A stretch of DNA of 64,000 nt from an uncultured Collinsella sp. (GTDB taxonomy: Bacteria > Actinomycetota > Coriobacteriia > Coriobacteriales > Coriobacteriaceae): assembly GCA_900541175.1 (NCBI GenBank), contig UQIT01000007.1:1-64000 (forward strand), in the 5' to 3' direction. The notes beneath the pieces were generated by a model. The model was not told where the DNA came from, did no database searches, and worked only from the letters and a program-made list of their open reading frames with translations. Position 1 is the first letter of the stretch, and every line of letters starts with the position of its first letter. The translations under genes were made by a program, and so were the position numbers. Positions 33,906 through 42,560 of the stretch are shown in pieces.

Positions 33906-33964
33906 CCTGCAGCAAACAACCCAAAATCACTCTTTTAGAGCCGGCCCCAAGAGGTCGCGGGCAA

Positions 33965-33997
33965 AAACAGGCCGCAGCCCATCGCTGCGGCCTGTTT
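33965..33997. terminator. Bidirectional terminator
   Basis: AAACAGGCCGCAG and CTGCGGCCTGTTT form a 13-bp perfect stem between convergent genes; the A and T ends serve both directions. Confidence 0.85.
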
Positions 33998-34014
33998 GGA
34001 GTCCAAAAGAGGCG

Positions 34015-35277
34015 CTAAGCGCTGTAACCCATCGCCTGCAGAACAAACATGACGACCGTGAGCACCGTAATCACACCGATAGTCGCCCAAGTGAGCACAT
34101 TCCACACGCGGCCGTTGCGGTTAGTTCCCATAATGTGACGGTCAGCGGCAATAACCACCTGGAACACCAGAACCACGGGCAGTAGCACGCCATTGATGAC
34201 CTGCGAGGTCATCATAATCTGGAACAGATCGACGCCGGGCATAAGCACCAGCACGGCAGAGATACCGATGATGGCCGTAATGATGCCGCGATAGACCGGG
34301 GCCTCGTCCCAGCTGCGGTCGGCACCGCGCTCCCAGCCAAATGCCTCGCAGATAGCGCTCGACGTAACGCCCGGCAGCACGCAGGCGGCCAAGAAGCTCG
34401 CCGCGACCAGGCCCGAGGCAAACAGTACCGTGGACCACTGACCCGCAATAGGCTCCAGCGCGCGGGCAGCATCGGCAGCATCGCTGATCTGAATACCCGC
34501 CGGGAACAACACCGTACCGGTCGTGATGATAATAAAGCCGGCAATGACATCGGCGGCAAGCGAGCCGCTCACGGTATCGATGCGCTGCAGCACGATATCG
34601 TCCTCGCCCGCGTTCTTATCGACCACGTTGTTCTGCGCCAAGAAAATCATCCACGGCGCGATGGTGGTACCGATCGTCGCGACCACGAGCGACACGTAGC
34701 TGGGGTCATTTTGAATGTTAGGCACGACCAGGTCAACCGCGACCTCACCCCAGTTGGGGCCAGCCATAAACGCGGCGACAATATAGGTCACGAACACGCA
34801 GCTCACCAGCAGCAAAATCTTCTCGATGCGCTGGAAACTACCCGACATGGTAAGCATCCACACCAGCAGCGCCACCAGCGGCACCGAGATGCTCGCCGGC
34901 ACGCCAAAGAGAGCAAGGCCGCTGGCGATGCCCGCAAACTCCGAAATGGTCACAGCCGTGTTGGCGATCAACAGCGCCGCCATAGCAAGTACACTCTTGC
35001 GCACGCCAAAGCGCTCGCGAATGAGCGATGCCAGGCCCTTGCCCGTGACGCAGCCGCAGCGCGCCGCGGTCTCCTGCGTCACGATGAGCAGCACAGTCAT
35101 GACGGGAAGCATCCAGAGCATCTTATAGCCATAGCTGGCGCCCGCGCTGGAATACGTTGCAATGCCGCCGGCGTCATTGCCCGAAAGCGCCGCCAGCAGA
35201 CCGGGACCCATAGCGCCAAAGATGGCCGCGATGGTCAACTTTTGCTTGGTGCCCGACTTTTGCTTGGTATTTTGCAC
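34015..35277 (-). CDS. NRAMP-family divalent metal transporter, probably of the NRMT (Mg2+) branch
   Basis: Membrane transporter of about 420 residues with eleven helices. The helix-1 metal motif, usually DPGN, reads NDAGG here, and the helix-6 motif, usually MPH, reads IAPWMIF, so the methionine that selects transition metals is absent. Loss of that methionine marks the NRAMP-related Mg2+ transporters; one characterised from Eggerthella lenta is recalled but not checked. The GTG at 35277 lies eight bases past the MgtE-like gene stop with AGGTGG before it; the longer ORF would overlap that gene. The pairing supports a magnesium role. Confidence 0.8.
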   Translation of the reverse strand: MQNTKQKSGTKQKLTIAAIFGAMGPGLLAALSGNDAGGIATYSSAGASYGYKMLWMLPVMTVLLIVTQETAARCGCVTGKGLASLIRERFGVRKSVLAMAALLIANTAVTISEFAGIASGLALFGVPASISVPLVALLVWMLTMSGSFQRIEKILLLVSCVFVTYIVAAFMAGPNWGEVAVDLVVPNIQNDPSYVSLVVATIGTTIAPWMIFLAQNNVVDKNAGEDDIVLQRIDTVSGSLAADVIAGFIIITTGTVLFPAGIQISDAADAARALEPIAGQWSTVLFASGLVAASFLAACVLPGVTSSAICEAFGWERGADRSWDEAPVYRGIITAIIGISAVLVLMPGVDLFQIMMTSQVINGVLLPVVLVFQVVIAADRHIMGTNRNGRVWNVLTWATIGVITVLTVVMFVLQAMGYSA

Positions 35278-35285
35278 GCGACCAC

Positions 35286-37130
35286 CTAACCAATGACCGA
35301 CATGGTGAGCAGCACCGCAGCGGCGCAGTACGCTACGCACGAGATCATGACGGCAATAACGTTCATGGCGGTGCCCGACGTGTTGAGGTCATGCTCGTCA
35401 CGCCAGAACAGCACCATCAGGTAAATCACGGCACTCATGTTGCCAACCAGGCAAATGATGGCAGCGATATTAAAGCACCCGGTAAAGAGTTGCTCCTCAA
35501 ACATGGGCGCATCGGGGAACGCGGCGGTGCGCACCAGCTGAGCGCACAGGTAGGTCACGAGTGACAGAATCAGGCCCATGCCCGTGCTCTGGAAGAAGAA
35601 CCCCAGATACGGCTTGGGCTCGTCGTCGTGACCGTCATACTCCAGGAAGTAGTTCTTGACGAACGACACCATGCGCGAGGCCGCCAGCAGCACGAGCGGC
35701 ATGGCGCACATGGGGAACACCACCAGATGCGCGGAGCCGAGCGCCGTTCCCAGCACGGTCGCCATGATGCACGACGCGATGCCCCATACAACAACCCAGT
35801 ACTGGCGATGCACGAACCAGCTGAGCACGTTCGTCGAGTCGTCCGACGCGCTATCGCCCGAGCCGACACCGGCGATCTGCAGGTCCTCCTGATGCTCCTC
35901 AGCGATAACGTCCATGGCGTCGTCGAAGGTTACGATACCCAGGATATGACGGTTCTCGTCGCAGACAGGGATGGCAACCAGGTCGTACTTGGTCATCTCG
36001 TCCGTTACGTCTTCCTGGTCCTCGTCGGGCGACACATAGACCAGGTCGCGATAGGCCAGCTGACCCAGCGTGGCGTCGCGGTCGGCTACGATCAGCGTGC
36101 GCAGCGAAAGCACGCCGGTCAGCATGCCGCTCGGATCCTCAGTATAGACGTAGTAGACGCTCTCGAAGTCCTCGTCGAGCTCGCGAATCGCCTCGATGGC
36201 GTCACCGACCGTTGCCGTGGCGGGCAGGGAGACAAACTCCGAGGTCATGATGCGGCCGGCGGTGTTGTCCTCATACCCCAACAGGTTACGAATCGCCTTC
36301 TCCTCCTTGACGCCCATCAGGCGCAGGAGCTTCTCGGCCTTCTCGTAATCGAGCTCGTCGATCAGATCGGCGGCGTCGTCCGGGTCCATCATGGCCAGCA
36401 TCGACGATGCGTCGGTGTCGGACAGACCCTCGAGCATCTCGGTCATAAGCTCGTCGTCATCGAACTCCGAGATGGCCTCGGCGGCCTGGGCAGTATCGAG
36501 CTGCGCAAACACCTGCGCACGCAGGCGCGGGTCGAGCTGCTCGATAATGTCGGCGATGTCGGCAGGGTGCAGCTCGCCGAGCGTCTTGTGCGACACCGAG
36601 AGTTGAATGTTCTTGGTCGAGCGGTCGAGCAGGTCCATGTAGGACCAAGCGATGATGTCCTCACTGAGCGGCTTGCCCAGGTGCTTCATAAAGCCTTCGA
36701 CGACATGCTCGAGCGCAGGGCTGATGGCGCGTAGCAGACCGCGGGCACCGACCTCGGCGCCCAGCAGGCGCAGCTGATTTTCGCCCGACATGGAAAACTT
36801 GATGTCGTTTACGCGCACGACCTTCATGCCCTGCGTGTCGACAATCTGCTTGTTGAGCACGTCGCGGGCAAGCAGGAGTTCGGTCGGCTGCAGGTACGAA
36901 AAACGGATTTCGGTGGCCGACGTCTTAAGGTGTACGCCCGTCTCGTCGATACGGTCGACCCATTTGCGCCAGCTGATCATAAACGGCGTCTTGCCGGGGC
37001 CGCGGAACGCGAGCGATGTCACGTGTGGAAAAACTTCGCCGGTAGCAATGCCAAAATCGTTCACCACGCCGAGCTTTTCGCCGTCGACGTCCAAGACCGG
37101 CAATTTGAGCATCTCACTCAGATAATTCAA
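35286..37130 (-). CDS. PRC-barrel/MgtE-N/CBS membrane protein, probable regulator of the NRAMP partner
   Basis: A 614-residue protein: PRC-barrel (LSEMLKLPVLDVDGEKLG), a middle region, an MgtE N-domain (ELHPADIADIIEQLD, DPDDAADLIDEL), two CBS domains (MTSEFVSLPATATVGDAI, YDLVAIPVCDENRHILG) and five C-terminal helices. The helices do not show the MgtE pore consensus (GNxGTQ-like), so it may not transport by itself. It is immediately followed by the NRAMP-type gene, suggesting a Mg2+-sensing partner. TTG 37130 with GGGGAG upstream keeps the PRC start LSEM; ATG 37112 is an alternative, coupled to a short upstream frame. Confidence 0.8.
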   Translation of the reverse strand: MNYLSEMLKLPVLDVDGEKLGVVNDFGIATGEVFPHVTSLAFRGPGKTPFMISWRKWVDRIDETGVHLKTSATEIRFSYLQPTELLLARDVLNKQIVDTQGMKVVRVNDIKFSMSGENQLRLLGAEVGARGLLRAISPALEHVVEGFMKHLGKPLSEDIIAWSYMDLLDRSTKNIQLSVSHKTLGELHPADIADIIEQLDPRLRAQVFAQLDTAQAAEAISEFDDDELMTEMLEGLSDTDASSMLAMMDPDDAADLIDELDYEKAEKLLRLMGVKEEKAIRNLLGYEDNTAGRIMTSEFVSLPATATVGDAIEAIRELDEDFESVYYVYTEDPSGMLTGVLSLRTLIVADRDATLGQLAYRDLVYVSPDEDQEDVTDEMTKYDLVAIPVCDENRHILGIVTFDDAMDVIAEEHQEDLQIAGVGSGDSASDDSTNVLSWFVHRQYWVVVWGIASCIMATVLGTALGSAHLVVFPMCAMPLVLLAASRMVSFVKNYFLEYDGHDDEPKPYLGFFFQSTGMGLILSLVTYLCAQLVRTAAFPDAPMFEEQLFTGCFNIAAIICLVGNMSAVIYLMVLFWRDEHDLNTSGTAMNVIAVMISCVAYCAAAVLLTMSVIG

Positions 37131-37344
37131 TGGTGCTCCCCATCATTATTCCTCCGGACGCGGCCGCGTGTGCGGCGTCCGGGGATTTCTGGATATGTAT
37201 ACGCATGCGCGGGCGGCACGCCGCTCGACGCTTACACCCCGTGCATGCGCAAAAAGCACCTGCATGGGGTCATCGACTGTATGGTCGAGGTTTGGATTTC
37301 ACCTGTAACCTTTCTCTTGACCCTCATTAACCGCAGTAACTATA
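37110..37344 (-). promoter_or_regulatory. Structured leader with possible 10-residue upstream frame
   Basis: A -10-like TATAGT on the minus strand (37339-37344) is followed by some 200 nt of leader. It folds into an outer stem with CTCGAC/GTCGAG around CCCCATGCA/TGCACGGGG (about 37220-37290), then a GCGGC/GCCGC hairpin, then CCGGACGC/GCGTCCGG (37154-37181) that abuts the GGAGG. That GGAGG precedes ATGATG of a frame MMGSTIELSE (37114-37146), whose TGA sits one base before ATG 37112. It does not match the M-box conserved strings I know. A metal-responsive switch is inferred only from context. Confidence 0.45.
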
Positions 37345-37421
37345 GCATCAGCATCGCCCTGCGGCATCGAATTTATGCGCTGCACATTGCAGGCATACCA
37401 AACGCTGACGCATCCGTGACA

Positions 37422-37450
37422 TAGTCATTGGGGACGTTCTTAAATGACTA
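37422..37450. repeat. GTCCCC-loop hairpin (inverted)
   Basis: TAGTCATT/AATGACTA arms enclose GGGGACGTTCTTA. Nearly the same as 45818-45846. Confidence 0.8.
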
Positions 37451-37458
37451 CCCAATAA

Positions 37459-38865
37459 CTACTCTGTGGTGTCGTCGTCCTCGGCAAGTTGGGGGAACAC
37501 GGCGTCCTTGGGCATGGTGACCTTCGTCAGCGAGGTGAGCTTTTTGCTCAATGCCGTGTCCGTCTTGACCAGGTCGCTGAGCGTCACGATCTTGTAGCCG
37601 TCGGCAATGAGGCCGTCGATAATCTGCGGCAGCGCCTCGAGTGTCTGCTCGGCGCATTCGTCTCTATCGGTGAGCAGCACGATATTGCCCGGCGTCACCG
37701 AATCGAGCACCGTCGAGACCTGTTCGTCGGCACCGTTGAGCAGCCAGTCGCCCGAGTCGATATTCCACGAGACCACGGCGGAGACCAGGTCCATCGCATC
37801 AATCCAGTTTTGCTCGTCAAAGGCAGCGTAGGGAGCACGCAGCAGCATCGTCTTCACGCCGGTCGCCGACTTAATCGCATCGGTGCCTTTCGCGATCTGC
37901 TCGCGTACCGCCTCACGGTCCTGACCCTTGAGCGAATCGTCGCTGTAGCTGTTGGATCCGATCTCGCACCCGGCATCGACAATCGCCTTGGCCGTGGCAG
38001 GCGAGGCCTCGACCGCATCGCCCGAAAGGAAGAACGTCGCGGTGACGCCCTTTTCCTTGAGCACCTGCAAGATCTGTTTGGTGGCGCCGCTCGGACCCTC
38101 GTCAAACGTCAGGGCCACGTACTTTTCGTTGCCCTTGGGCGCCACGCTGGCGCACGCAACGACGCAATCGGTGGCGGGTACAACCTCGCCGCGGTCCTGC
38201 GTCTTGCCCGACTGCTCACCAACCCACACCTCGGAGCGGCCCTGGACACCCCACGTCTGCACATACTCGATAGCGCCCGTACCCTCGACCTTGAGCTTGG
38301 GCTCGATAACCGTAGCCTGAACCTCGTGCCTCTCGTAGGTGTTACGGCCATCCTTGACCGTCACCTTCTCGCCGCCCTCAAGTTCACGGCTATCCCATTT
38401 GCCCTGCTTCACGCGCTTGCCGTCGACCTTCACCGACAGCTTTTCGCCCCCATGGCGCTTGAGCACGCTGTCATCGACGGCCAGCAGGTCGCCTGCGTCG
38501 TAGGTGTCAGTCAACTCCTGGTCGTCGATGAGATTCTGCAGCGTAGAGCCCACGCGCACCGCGGTCTTCTGGCCGTTAAGTTCCACGTCCACACTGCGGT
38601 TGACGTAGCCCACGACGGCAGCGATAAACAGCACGAGCGCACAGCCCACGGCAATGAGCGCATAGGGCAGGCGAGACGAACGACGGGGTGTGCGGCTGTT
38701 GCCGATGCGAGCGCTGCGGTCGCTAAAGCCGCGGCTATGGTTGAGATACATCGCGCCGGGCTTACGGTGACGCTTGCGCTGACCGCTGGGCAGCTGCCCC
38801 AGGTCGCGGCGCGCCGTCGGACGCGCACCCGAACGCCCGTTTAAGTTGGATCCGTTTTGGCGCAT
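37459..38865 (-). CDS. NodB-fold polysaccharide deacetylase-like protein with lost metal ligands
   Basis: A 468-residue protein: basic cytoplasmic tail, one membrane anchor (LPYALIAVGCALVLFIAAVVG), a G5/DUF348-like wall-binding region (VDVELNGQKTAVRVGSTLQ), then a NodB fold. Active members need TFDDGP, HxxxH and a late His. Here they read TFDEGPS, SNSYSDD and LLTDRDE: the metal Asp is Glu, both His of motif 2 are Asn and Asp, and the final His is Thr. Other fold residues remain (RAPYAAF, SGDW). It is therefore probably not a zinc deacetylase and may bind cell-wall glycan only. Confidence 0.85.
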   Translation of the reverse strand: MRQNGSNLNGRSGARPTARRDLGQLPSGQRKRHRKPGAMYLNHSRGFSDRSARIGNSRTPRRSSRLPYALIAVGCALVLFIAAVVGYVNRSVDVELNGQKTAVRVGSTLQNLIDDQELTDTYDAGDLLAVDDSVLKRHGGEKLSVKVDGKRVKQGKWDSRELEGGEKVTVKDGRNTYERHEVQATVIEPKLKVEGTGAIEYVQTWGVQGRSEVWVGEQSGKTQDRGEVVPATDCVVACASVAPKGNEKYVALTFDEGPSGATKQILQVLKEKGVTATFFLSGDAVEASPATAKAIVDAGCEIGSNSYSDDSLKGQDREAVREQIAKGTDAIKSATGVKTMLLRAPYAAFDEQNWIDAMDLVSAVVSWNIDSGDWLLNGADEQVSTVLDSVTPGNIVLLTDRDECAEQTLEALPQIIDGLIADGYKIVTLSDLVKTDTALSKKLTSLTKVTMPKDAVFPQLAEDDDTTE

Positions 38866-38886
38866 GTGCCCTCCCCCATAAACACA

Positions 38887-38916
38887 GCAAGCCGGAGCAA
38901 CAGGTCTCCGGCTTGC
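38887..38916 (-). terminator. Hairpin after the PRC-barrel gene
   Basis: GCAAGCCGGAG and CTCCGGCTTGC form an 11-bp stem with TGTGTTT following on the minus strand. It separates the PRC/YtxH pair from the NodB-like gene. Confidence 0.75.
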
Positions 38917-38937
38917 CTCCCATCATTTGGTACGTCG

Positions 38938-39693
38938 CTATTTTGTAGCTTTTGACGAGCCTCCGCTCGCCTTTTGGTATTCGTCCTTAAAGGCCTTGAA
39001 CATGCCGCGCGTCTTGCCGAGCTGCTTGCCCAGTGCGCGACTGCCCTTGTCCACGGCAACCGATCCCTTGTCGTCGAGCACCTTGGCGCCCTTTTTTACC
39101 TTGTCGCCCACCACGACGCTGGCCTCGGCGGCCTTGGCAGCCGCACCGCCCGAATACCCGAGCGACTTGACCTCGTCCGAGACGACCATCGCGCCGTCCG
39201 CATAGCCGCGCAGCATCGTCGGCGGCACCTGCGTGTCACCAACCAAAACACTCGAAGCAGCACCGGCGGTCACATAGAATGCCTGCACGATGCCCGAGCG
39301 CGGCTTGAACTCAACGTCCGAGCAATAGCCCACGACGTCGCCCGATTCCGTGCGCACGTCCATACCGACCCAGATGATGCAATCGTCCAGGTTGATGTCG
39401 AGGCGCTTGGCAGCGGCGGCATCGTACGTGTCCTTGACGTCATCGACCGCAATGGCGCCCTCGTAGACACCAATGGCGTCGAGCGCTACGAATCGGTCGG
39501 GACGCTCGATCATGCCCGCGATATCGGACTGGCGGACCATAAAGCCGACCACGCGCGTACCGCCCGGGGTAAAGACCGGAAAGTGAATCTTTCCGAGCTT
39601 TTTAGGGCTGCGCGGTGTGCCGTCCTTTTTGGTGCGCTTGTCCTCGGTAGGCTTGCGATAGATCTTGGCGCCGACAAAATCCCCGGCGCGCAT
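38938..39693 (-). CDS. PRC-barrel domain protein
   Basis: A 251-residue soluble protein with PRC-barrel sheets (GKIHFPVFTPGGTRVVGFMVRQ is the first strand pair; DCIIWVGMDVRTESGDVVGYCSD the second) and a basic Lys-rich C-tail (KTRGMFKAFKDEYQKAS). PRC barrels often anchor on membranes or RNA machinery. Its ATG overlaps the stop of the upstream YtxH gene (TAATG), so the two are coupled. No enzymatic motif is visible. Quotations here are split by position: strand one near residues 35-57, strand two near 105-128. Confidence 0.75.
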   Translation of the reverse strand: MRAGDFVGAKIYRKPTEDKRTKKDGTPRSPKKLGKIHFPVFTPGGTRVVGFMVRQSDIAGMIERPDRFVALDAIGVYEGAIAVDDVKDTYDAAAAKRLDINLDDCIIWVGMDVRTESGDVVGYCSDVEFKPRSGIVQAFYVTAGAASSVLVGDTQVPPTMLRGYADGAMVVSDEVKSLGYSGGAAAKAAEASVVVGDKVKKGAKVLDDKGSVAVDKGSRALGKQLGKTRGMFKAFKDEYQKASGGSSKATK

Positions 39694-40082
39694 TATGCCT
39701 CGGTCGAGGGCTCCGCAGCCTCGGTATCAGCCTCGACGGCGTTCTCGACCACGACGTCGGCGGCGGGCGTCACGTTGCCGCCCGAAATGGCGTCGTTGAG
39801 CTGCTCGCGCAGCTGGTCCATGCGCTCGCGGGCCAGGTCGACCTTGGCGCGCAGGTCGTCGGTCTTGGCGTCGACCATCGGGCCAAAGTCATTCACCGCA
39901 GCACGGGCCTCCTCGGCGCTGTGCTCGTAGGTGTCGCGCATATTGTCCCAGGCGTCGTTGGCGATATCGGCAGCCATGGCGCGGGTCTCGGCGCCCGAGC
40001 GCGGGGCCAGAGCAACGCCGACAATAGCGCCGGCAGCGGCACCAAAAAGTGCGCCGGAGACAAAGCTGAAAGTCTTACCCAT
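39693..40082 (-). CDS. YtxH-domain protein
   Basis: A 129-residue protein starting MGKTFSFVSG with one N-terminal Gly/Ala-rich membrane segment (GALFGAAAGAIVGVALAP) followed by RSGAETR, as in the YtxH family, then a long coiled, Ala-rich part and an acidic tail. ATG 40082 has GAGAGGA upstream. It is coupled to the PRC-barrel gene. YtxH proteins are general envelope-stress-type small proteins of uncertain activity. Confidence 0.75.
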   Translation of the reverse strand: MGKTFSFVSGALFGAAAGAIVGVALAPRSGAETRAMAADIANDAWDNMRDTYEHSAEEARAAVNDFGPMVDAKTDDLRAKVDLARERMDQLREQLNDAISGGNVTPAADVVVENAVEADTEAAEPSTEA

Positions 40083-40218
40083 GATCATTCCTCTCCTGCG
40101 GGCACGTCGGTGCCCACCGTTTGAATGCTGTCCATTATACCCGCAGCGCATCACTTGCCGCTCCGCTCATCTACGTACGGCAAAAGCGCAGGTGCGTGAT
40201 GGTGATAAACGCGTAGGC

Positions 40219-41052
40219 CTACTCCTGAGGCATAGCCGGCATGGTCACCGTGGCACCCGGGTCCTCGCCGGCGCCGTCCACGAGCGGCAGGCCGCCCTCA
40301 TGCACAGGTCCTGCCGGAACCGTCGCCGCACCGCCAAAGACGGCAGCGGAAGCCTCGTGGTTCTCGGCAACCGCGCCCTCGGTATCAATCGCCACCTGGG
40401 GCTCGTCGTCAAAGTTGGGGACGCCCTGGGGCTCGGTGGGAACAGGCTCGGCGGTCGTATCGGCAACGGACTCGGCGTCGGCCGGCACATCGCCCTCGTC
40501 AGCGCCCTCGTCCTCGGCAGCATCTTCGCCGTTCGCAGCGGCGACGGCCTCATGAGGATCCTTGCCCTCGGCCTCGGCGCGCATGCCCAGTACCAGGTTG
40601 CGCAGGCCCGCGACCGTGCCTTCCACGTCAGGGGCAGGCTGGTCGGCGTGCAGGTACGCCCAGTCCATCATAAAGGTGGCCGAAGACAGCGCGCCGATGG
40701 CCAGCGCGTCGTCGGGACACGAAAGCTCAACCTCAAAGACGCGCTCGTCGTGCTCGCTTACGCGCGTGCGGCCGCACGAGATGCTGCCGGCAAGCCCGGT
40801 CTCGTTCATGAGCTCGACCGTCACATGCTCAAGCAGATGGCAAAGCTCGGTCTGGCCCATGCAGTCCTGGAACTCGCGACCGGAATCACCCAGGCACAGG
40901 TGCTTGGCAATCGCCGGCACCAGGTAATACACGCGCGCCGTGGCCTCGATATCCTCCGAGGTCATGAGCGGCATGCCGGGGTTCACCAGCACATGCGCGC
41001 AGATCTTGTCCTCGCTGACGGTGACCTTAAGGATGTTGAACAGGCCTGCCAT
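40219..41052 (-). CDS. Conserved protein with acidic Ala/Pro-rich tail
   Basis: A 277-residue protein. The first 150 residues form a folded domain with CHLLEHVTVEL and GLAGSISCGRTRV; the LLEHV pattern recalls the N-terminal domain of cyanophycin-synthetase-like proteins, a weak likeness only. The remaining 125 residues are acidic, repetitive and likely disordered. It follows the CNNM/CBS gene by 24 bp on the same strand and is probably co-transcribed. No function is assigned. Confidence 0.6.
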   Translation of the reverse strand: MAGLFNILKVTVSEDKICAHVLVNPGMPLMTSEDIEATARVYYLVPAIAKHLCLGDSGREFQDCMGQTELCHLLEHVTVELMNETGLAGSISCGRTRVSEHDERVFEVELSCPDDALAIGALSSATFMMDWAYLHADQPAPDVEGTVAGLRNLVLGMRAEAEGKDPHEAVAAANGEDAAEDEGADEGDVPADAESVADTTAEPVPTEPQGVPNFDDEPQVAIDTEGAVAENHEASAAVFGGAATVPAGPVHEGGLPLVDGAGEDPGATVTMPAMPQE

Positions 41053-41076
41053 AACTCTCCCCTACTCTTCCTTGTC

Positions 41077-42450
41077 CTACTCGTCGCCGTCGTGCGGATT
41101 CGCAGAACCCGCACCCGACGTCGTCGGCTCGTCTACCGAAGACTCGGAATCCTTCTTATCGGTTTCGGCCGGAGCGATCACGCGAATGAGCGAGATGCGC
41201 TGGCCACGCATCGACTGCACCTTGAACTTGTACCCTGCAACCTCAAACACCTCTCCGATGTCGGGCACCGAGTCGCAAAGCTCCAAAATCCAGCCGGCGA
41301 TGGTCTCATAATCATCGCTTTCCTCGAGCGGCCAACCAAGCTCAATCGCGTCATCGCACGAAAAACGCCCATCAACGAGCCACTCGCGGCGCGAAAGGCG
41401 CGTGAGATACTTGTTGTCGGGGTCGAACTCGTCCTCGATCTCGCCGACGATCTCCTCGACGATGTCCTCGATGGTGATGATGCCGGCCGTGCCGCCGTAC
41501 TCGTCCACGACCACCACGATCTGGTCGTGCGAGGTCTGCATCTCGGACAGCAGCGGCAGGATGTCCTTGGTGTCGGGCACAAAGGTGGCGTCGCGCAAAA
41601 AACCGGCGATGGGCTGGTCGCCCTTGCCGTCGAGCGCGGGCTGAATCAAGTCCTTGATGTGCGCAATGCCGGCGACGTTGTCGGGATCCTCGTGATAGAC
41701 GGGGATGCGGCTGAAGCCGGTCTGGCGCATGGTGGACAACACGTCGGCGACCGTCTCGTCGTCCTCGCACATGGTGGTGTCCACGCGCGGCACCATGACC
41801 TCGCGGGCAACGGTGTCGCCCAGGTCGAAGATCTCGTGGATCATGCGCTTTTCCTCATCGAGCAGGTCGTCCTGCTCCGAGACCATGTACTTGATCTCTT
41901 CCTCCGAGACGTTTTGGCGGTCGTCGGCACTCTTGATGCGCAGGATGCGGGCCAGGCCATCGGAGCAAGCGCCAGTCAGCCACACGAGCGGACGGGCGAT
42001 CTTTTGGAAAAACGACAACGGTCCCACGACCTGCTTGGATACGCCCTCGGCATTGGCCAGACCGATGCGCTTGGGCACAAGCTCGCCAATCACGATGGAC
42101 ACGAAGGCGACCGCGACGGTGATGATGACCGGCGCCAGGCCGCGCGCGATGGCGGAGAGCGGCGCGATGCCAAAGCTCATGAGCCACGTGGCGAGCGGGT
42201 CGGACAGACTCGTCGAGGCGACGGCGGACGAGGCGAAGCCCACGAGCGTGATGGCGACCTGGATGGTGGCGAGCAGCTGGTCGGAGTCGGCAGCCAGCTT
42301 AATGGCACGCTCGGCGCGCTTGTCGCCTTCCTCGGCCTCGTGCTCCAGCACGGCGCGCTTGGCCGTGGTGAGCGCCATCTCGGACATAGAGAAGTAGCCG
42401 TTGATGAGGGTCAAAACGAGGGTGGTGATAAGGGAGATGGTTATGTCCAT
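41077..42450 (-). CDS. CNNM/CorC-type transporter-associated protein (hemolysin C family)
   Basis: A 457-residue membrane protein with the CNNM (DUF21) domain of three helices (MDITISLITTLVLTLING start, VGFASSAVAS, FVSIVIGELVPKR), two CBS domains (VMVPRVDTTMCEDDETV, SHDQIVVVVDEYGGTAGI) and the C-terminal CorC_HlyC domain (WLVDGRFSCDDAIELG). Such proteins are linked to Mg2+ or Co2+ efflux. The start at 42450 is preferred over the ORF extension to 42687, which has no membrane or family likeness. This is another metal-linked gene in the 34-43 kb segment. Confidence 0.9.
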   Translation of the reverse strand: MDITISLITTLVLTLINGYFSMSEMALTTAKRAVLEHEAEEGDKRAERAIKLAADSDQLLATIQVAITLVGFASSAVASTSLSDPLATWLMSFGIAPLSAIARGLAPVIITVAVAFVSIVIGELVPKRIGLANAEGVSKQVVGPLSFFQKIARPLVWLTGACSDGLARILRIKSADDRQNVSEEEIKYMVSEQDDLLDEEKRMIHEIFDLGDTVAREVMVPRVDTTMCEDDETVADVLSTMRQTGFSRIPVYHEDPDNVAGIAHIKDLIQPALDGKGDQPIAGFLRDATFVPDTKDILPLLSEMQTSHDQIVVVVDEYGGTAGIITIEDIVEEIVGEIEDEFDPDNKYLTRLSRREWLVDGRFSCDDAIELGWPLEESDDYETIAGWILELCDSVPDIGEVFEVAGYKFKVQSMRGQRISLIRVIAPAETDKKDSESSVDEPTTSGAGSANPHDGDE

Positions 42451-42560
42451 CGGGAGTTTCTCGAACCTCCAAGATTCGGGACGTCGGATTAAAACGTTGA
42501 CGGCGGATACGGCAATTGCGCCGGCGCCCAAACAAGGACGCGGGCGCGCAGGCGTGGTCG

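Noticed and set aside
37141..37344. M-box (ykoK) magnesium riboswitch
   Set aside because: The conserved strings of that class were not recognised; only a structured leader of unknown type is claimed.
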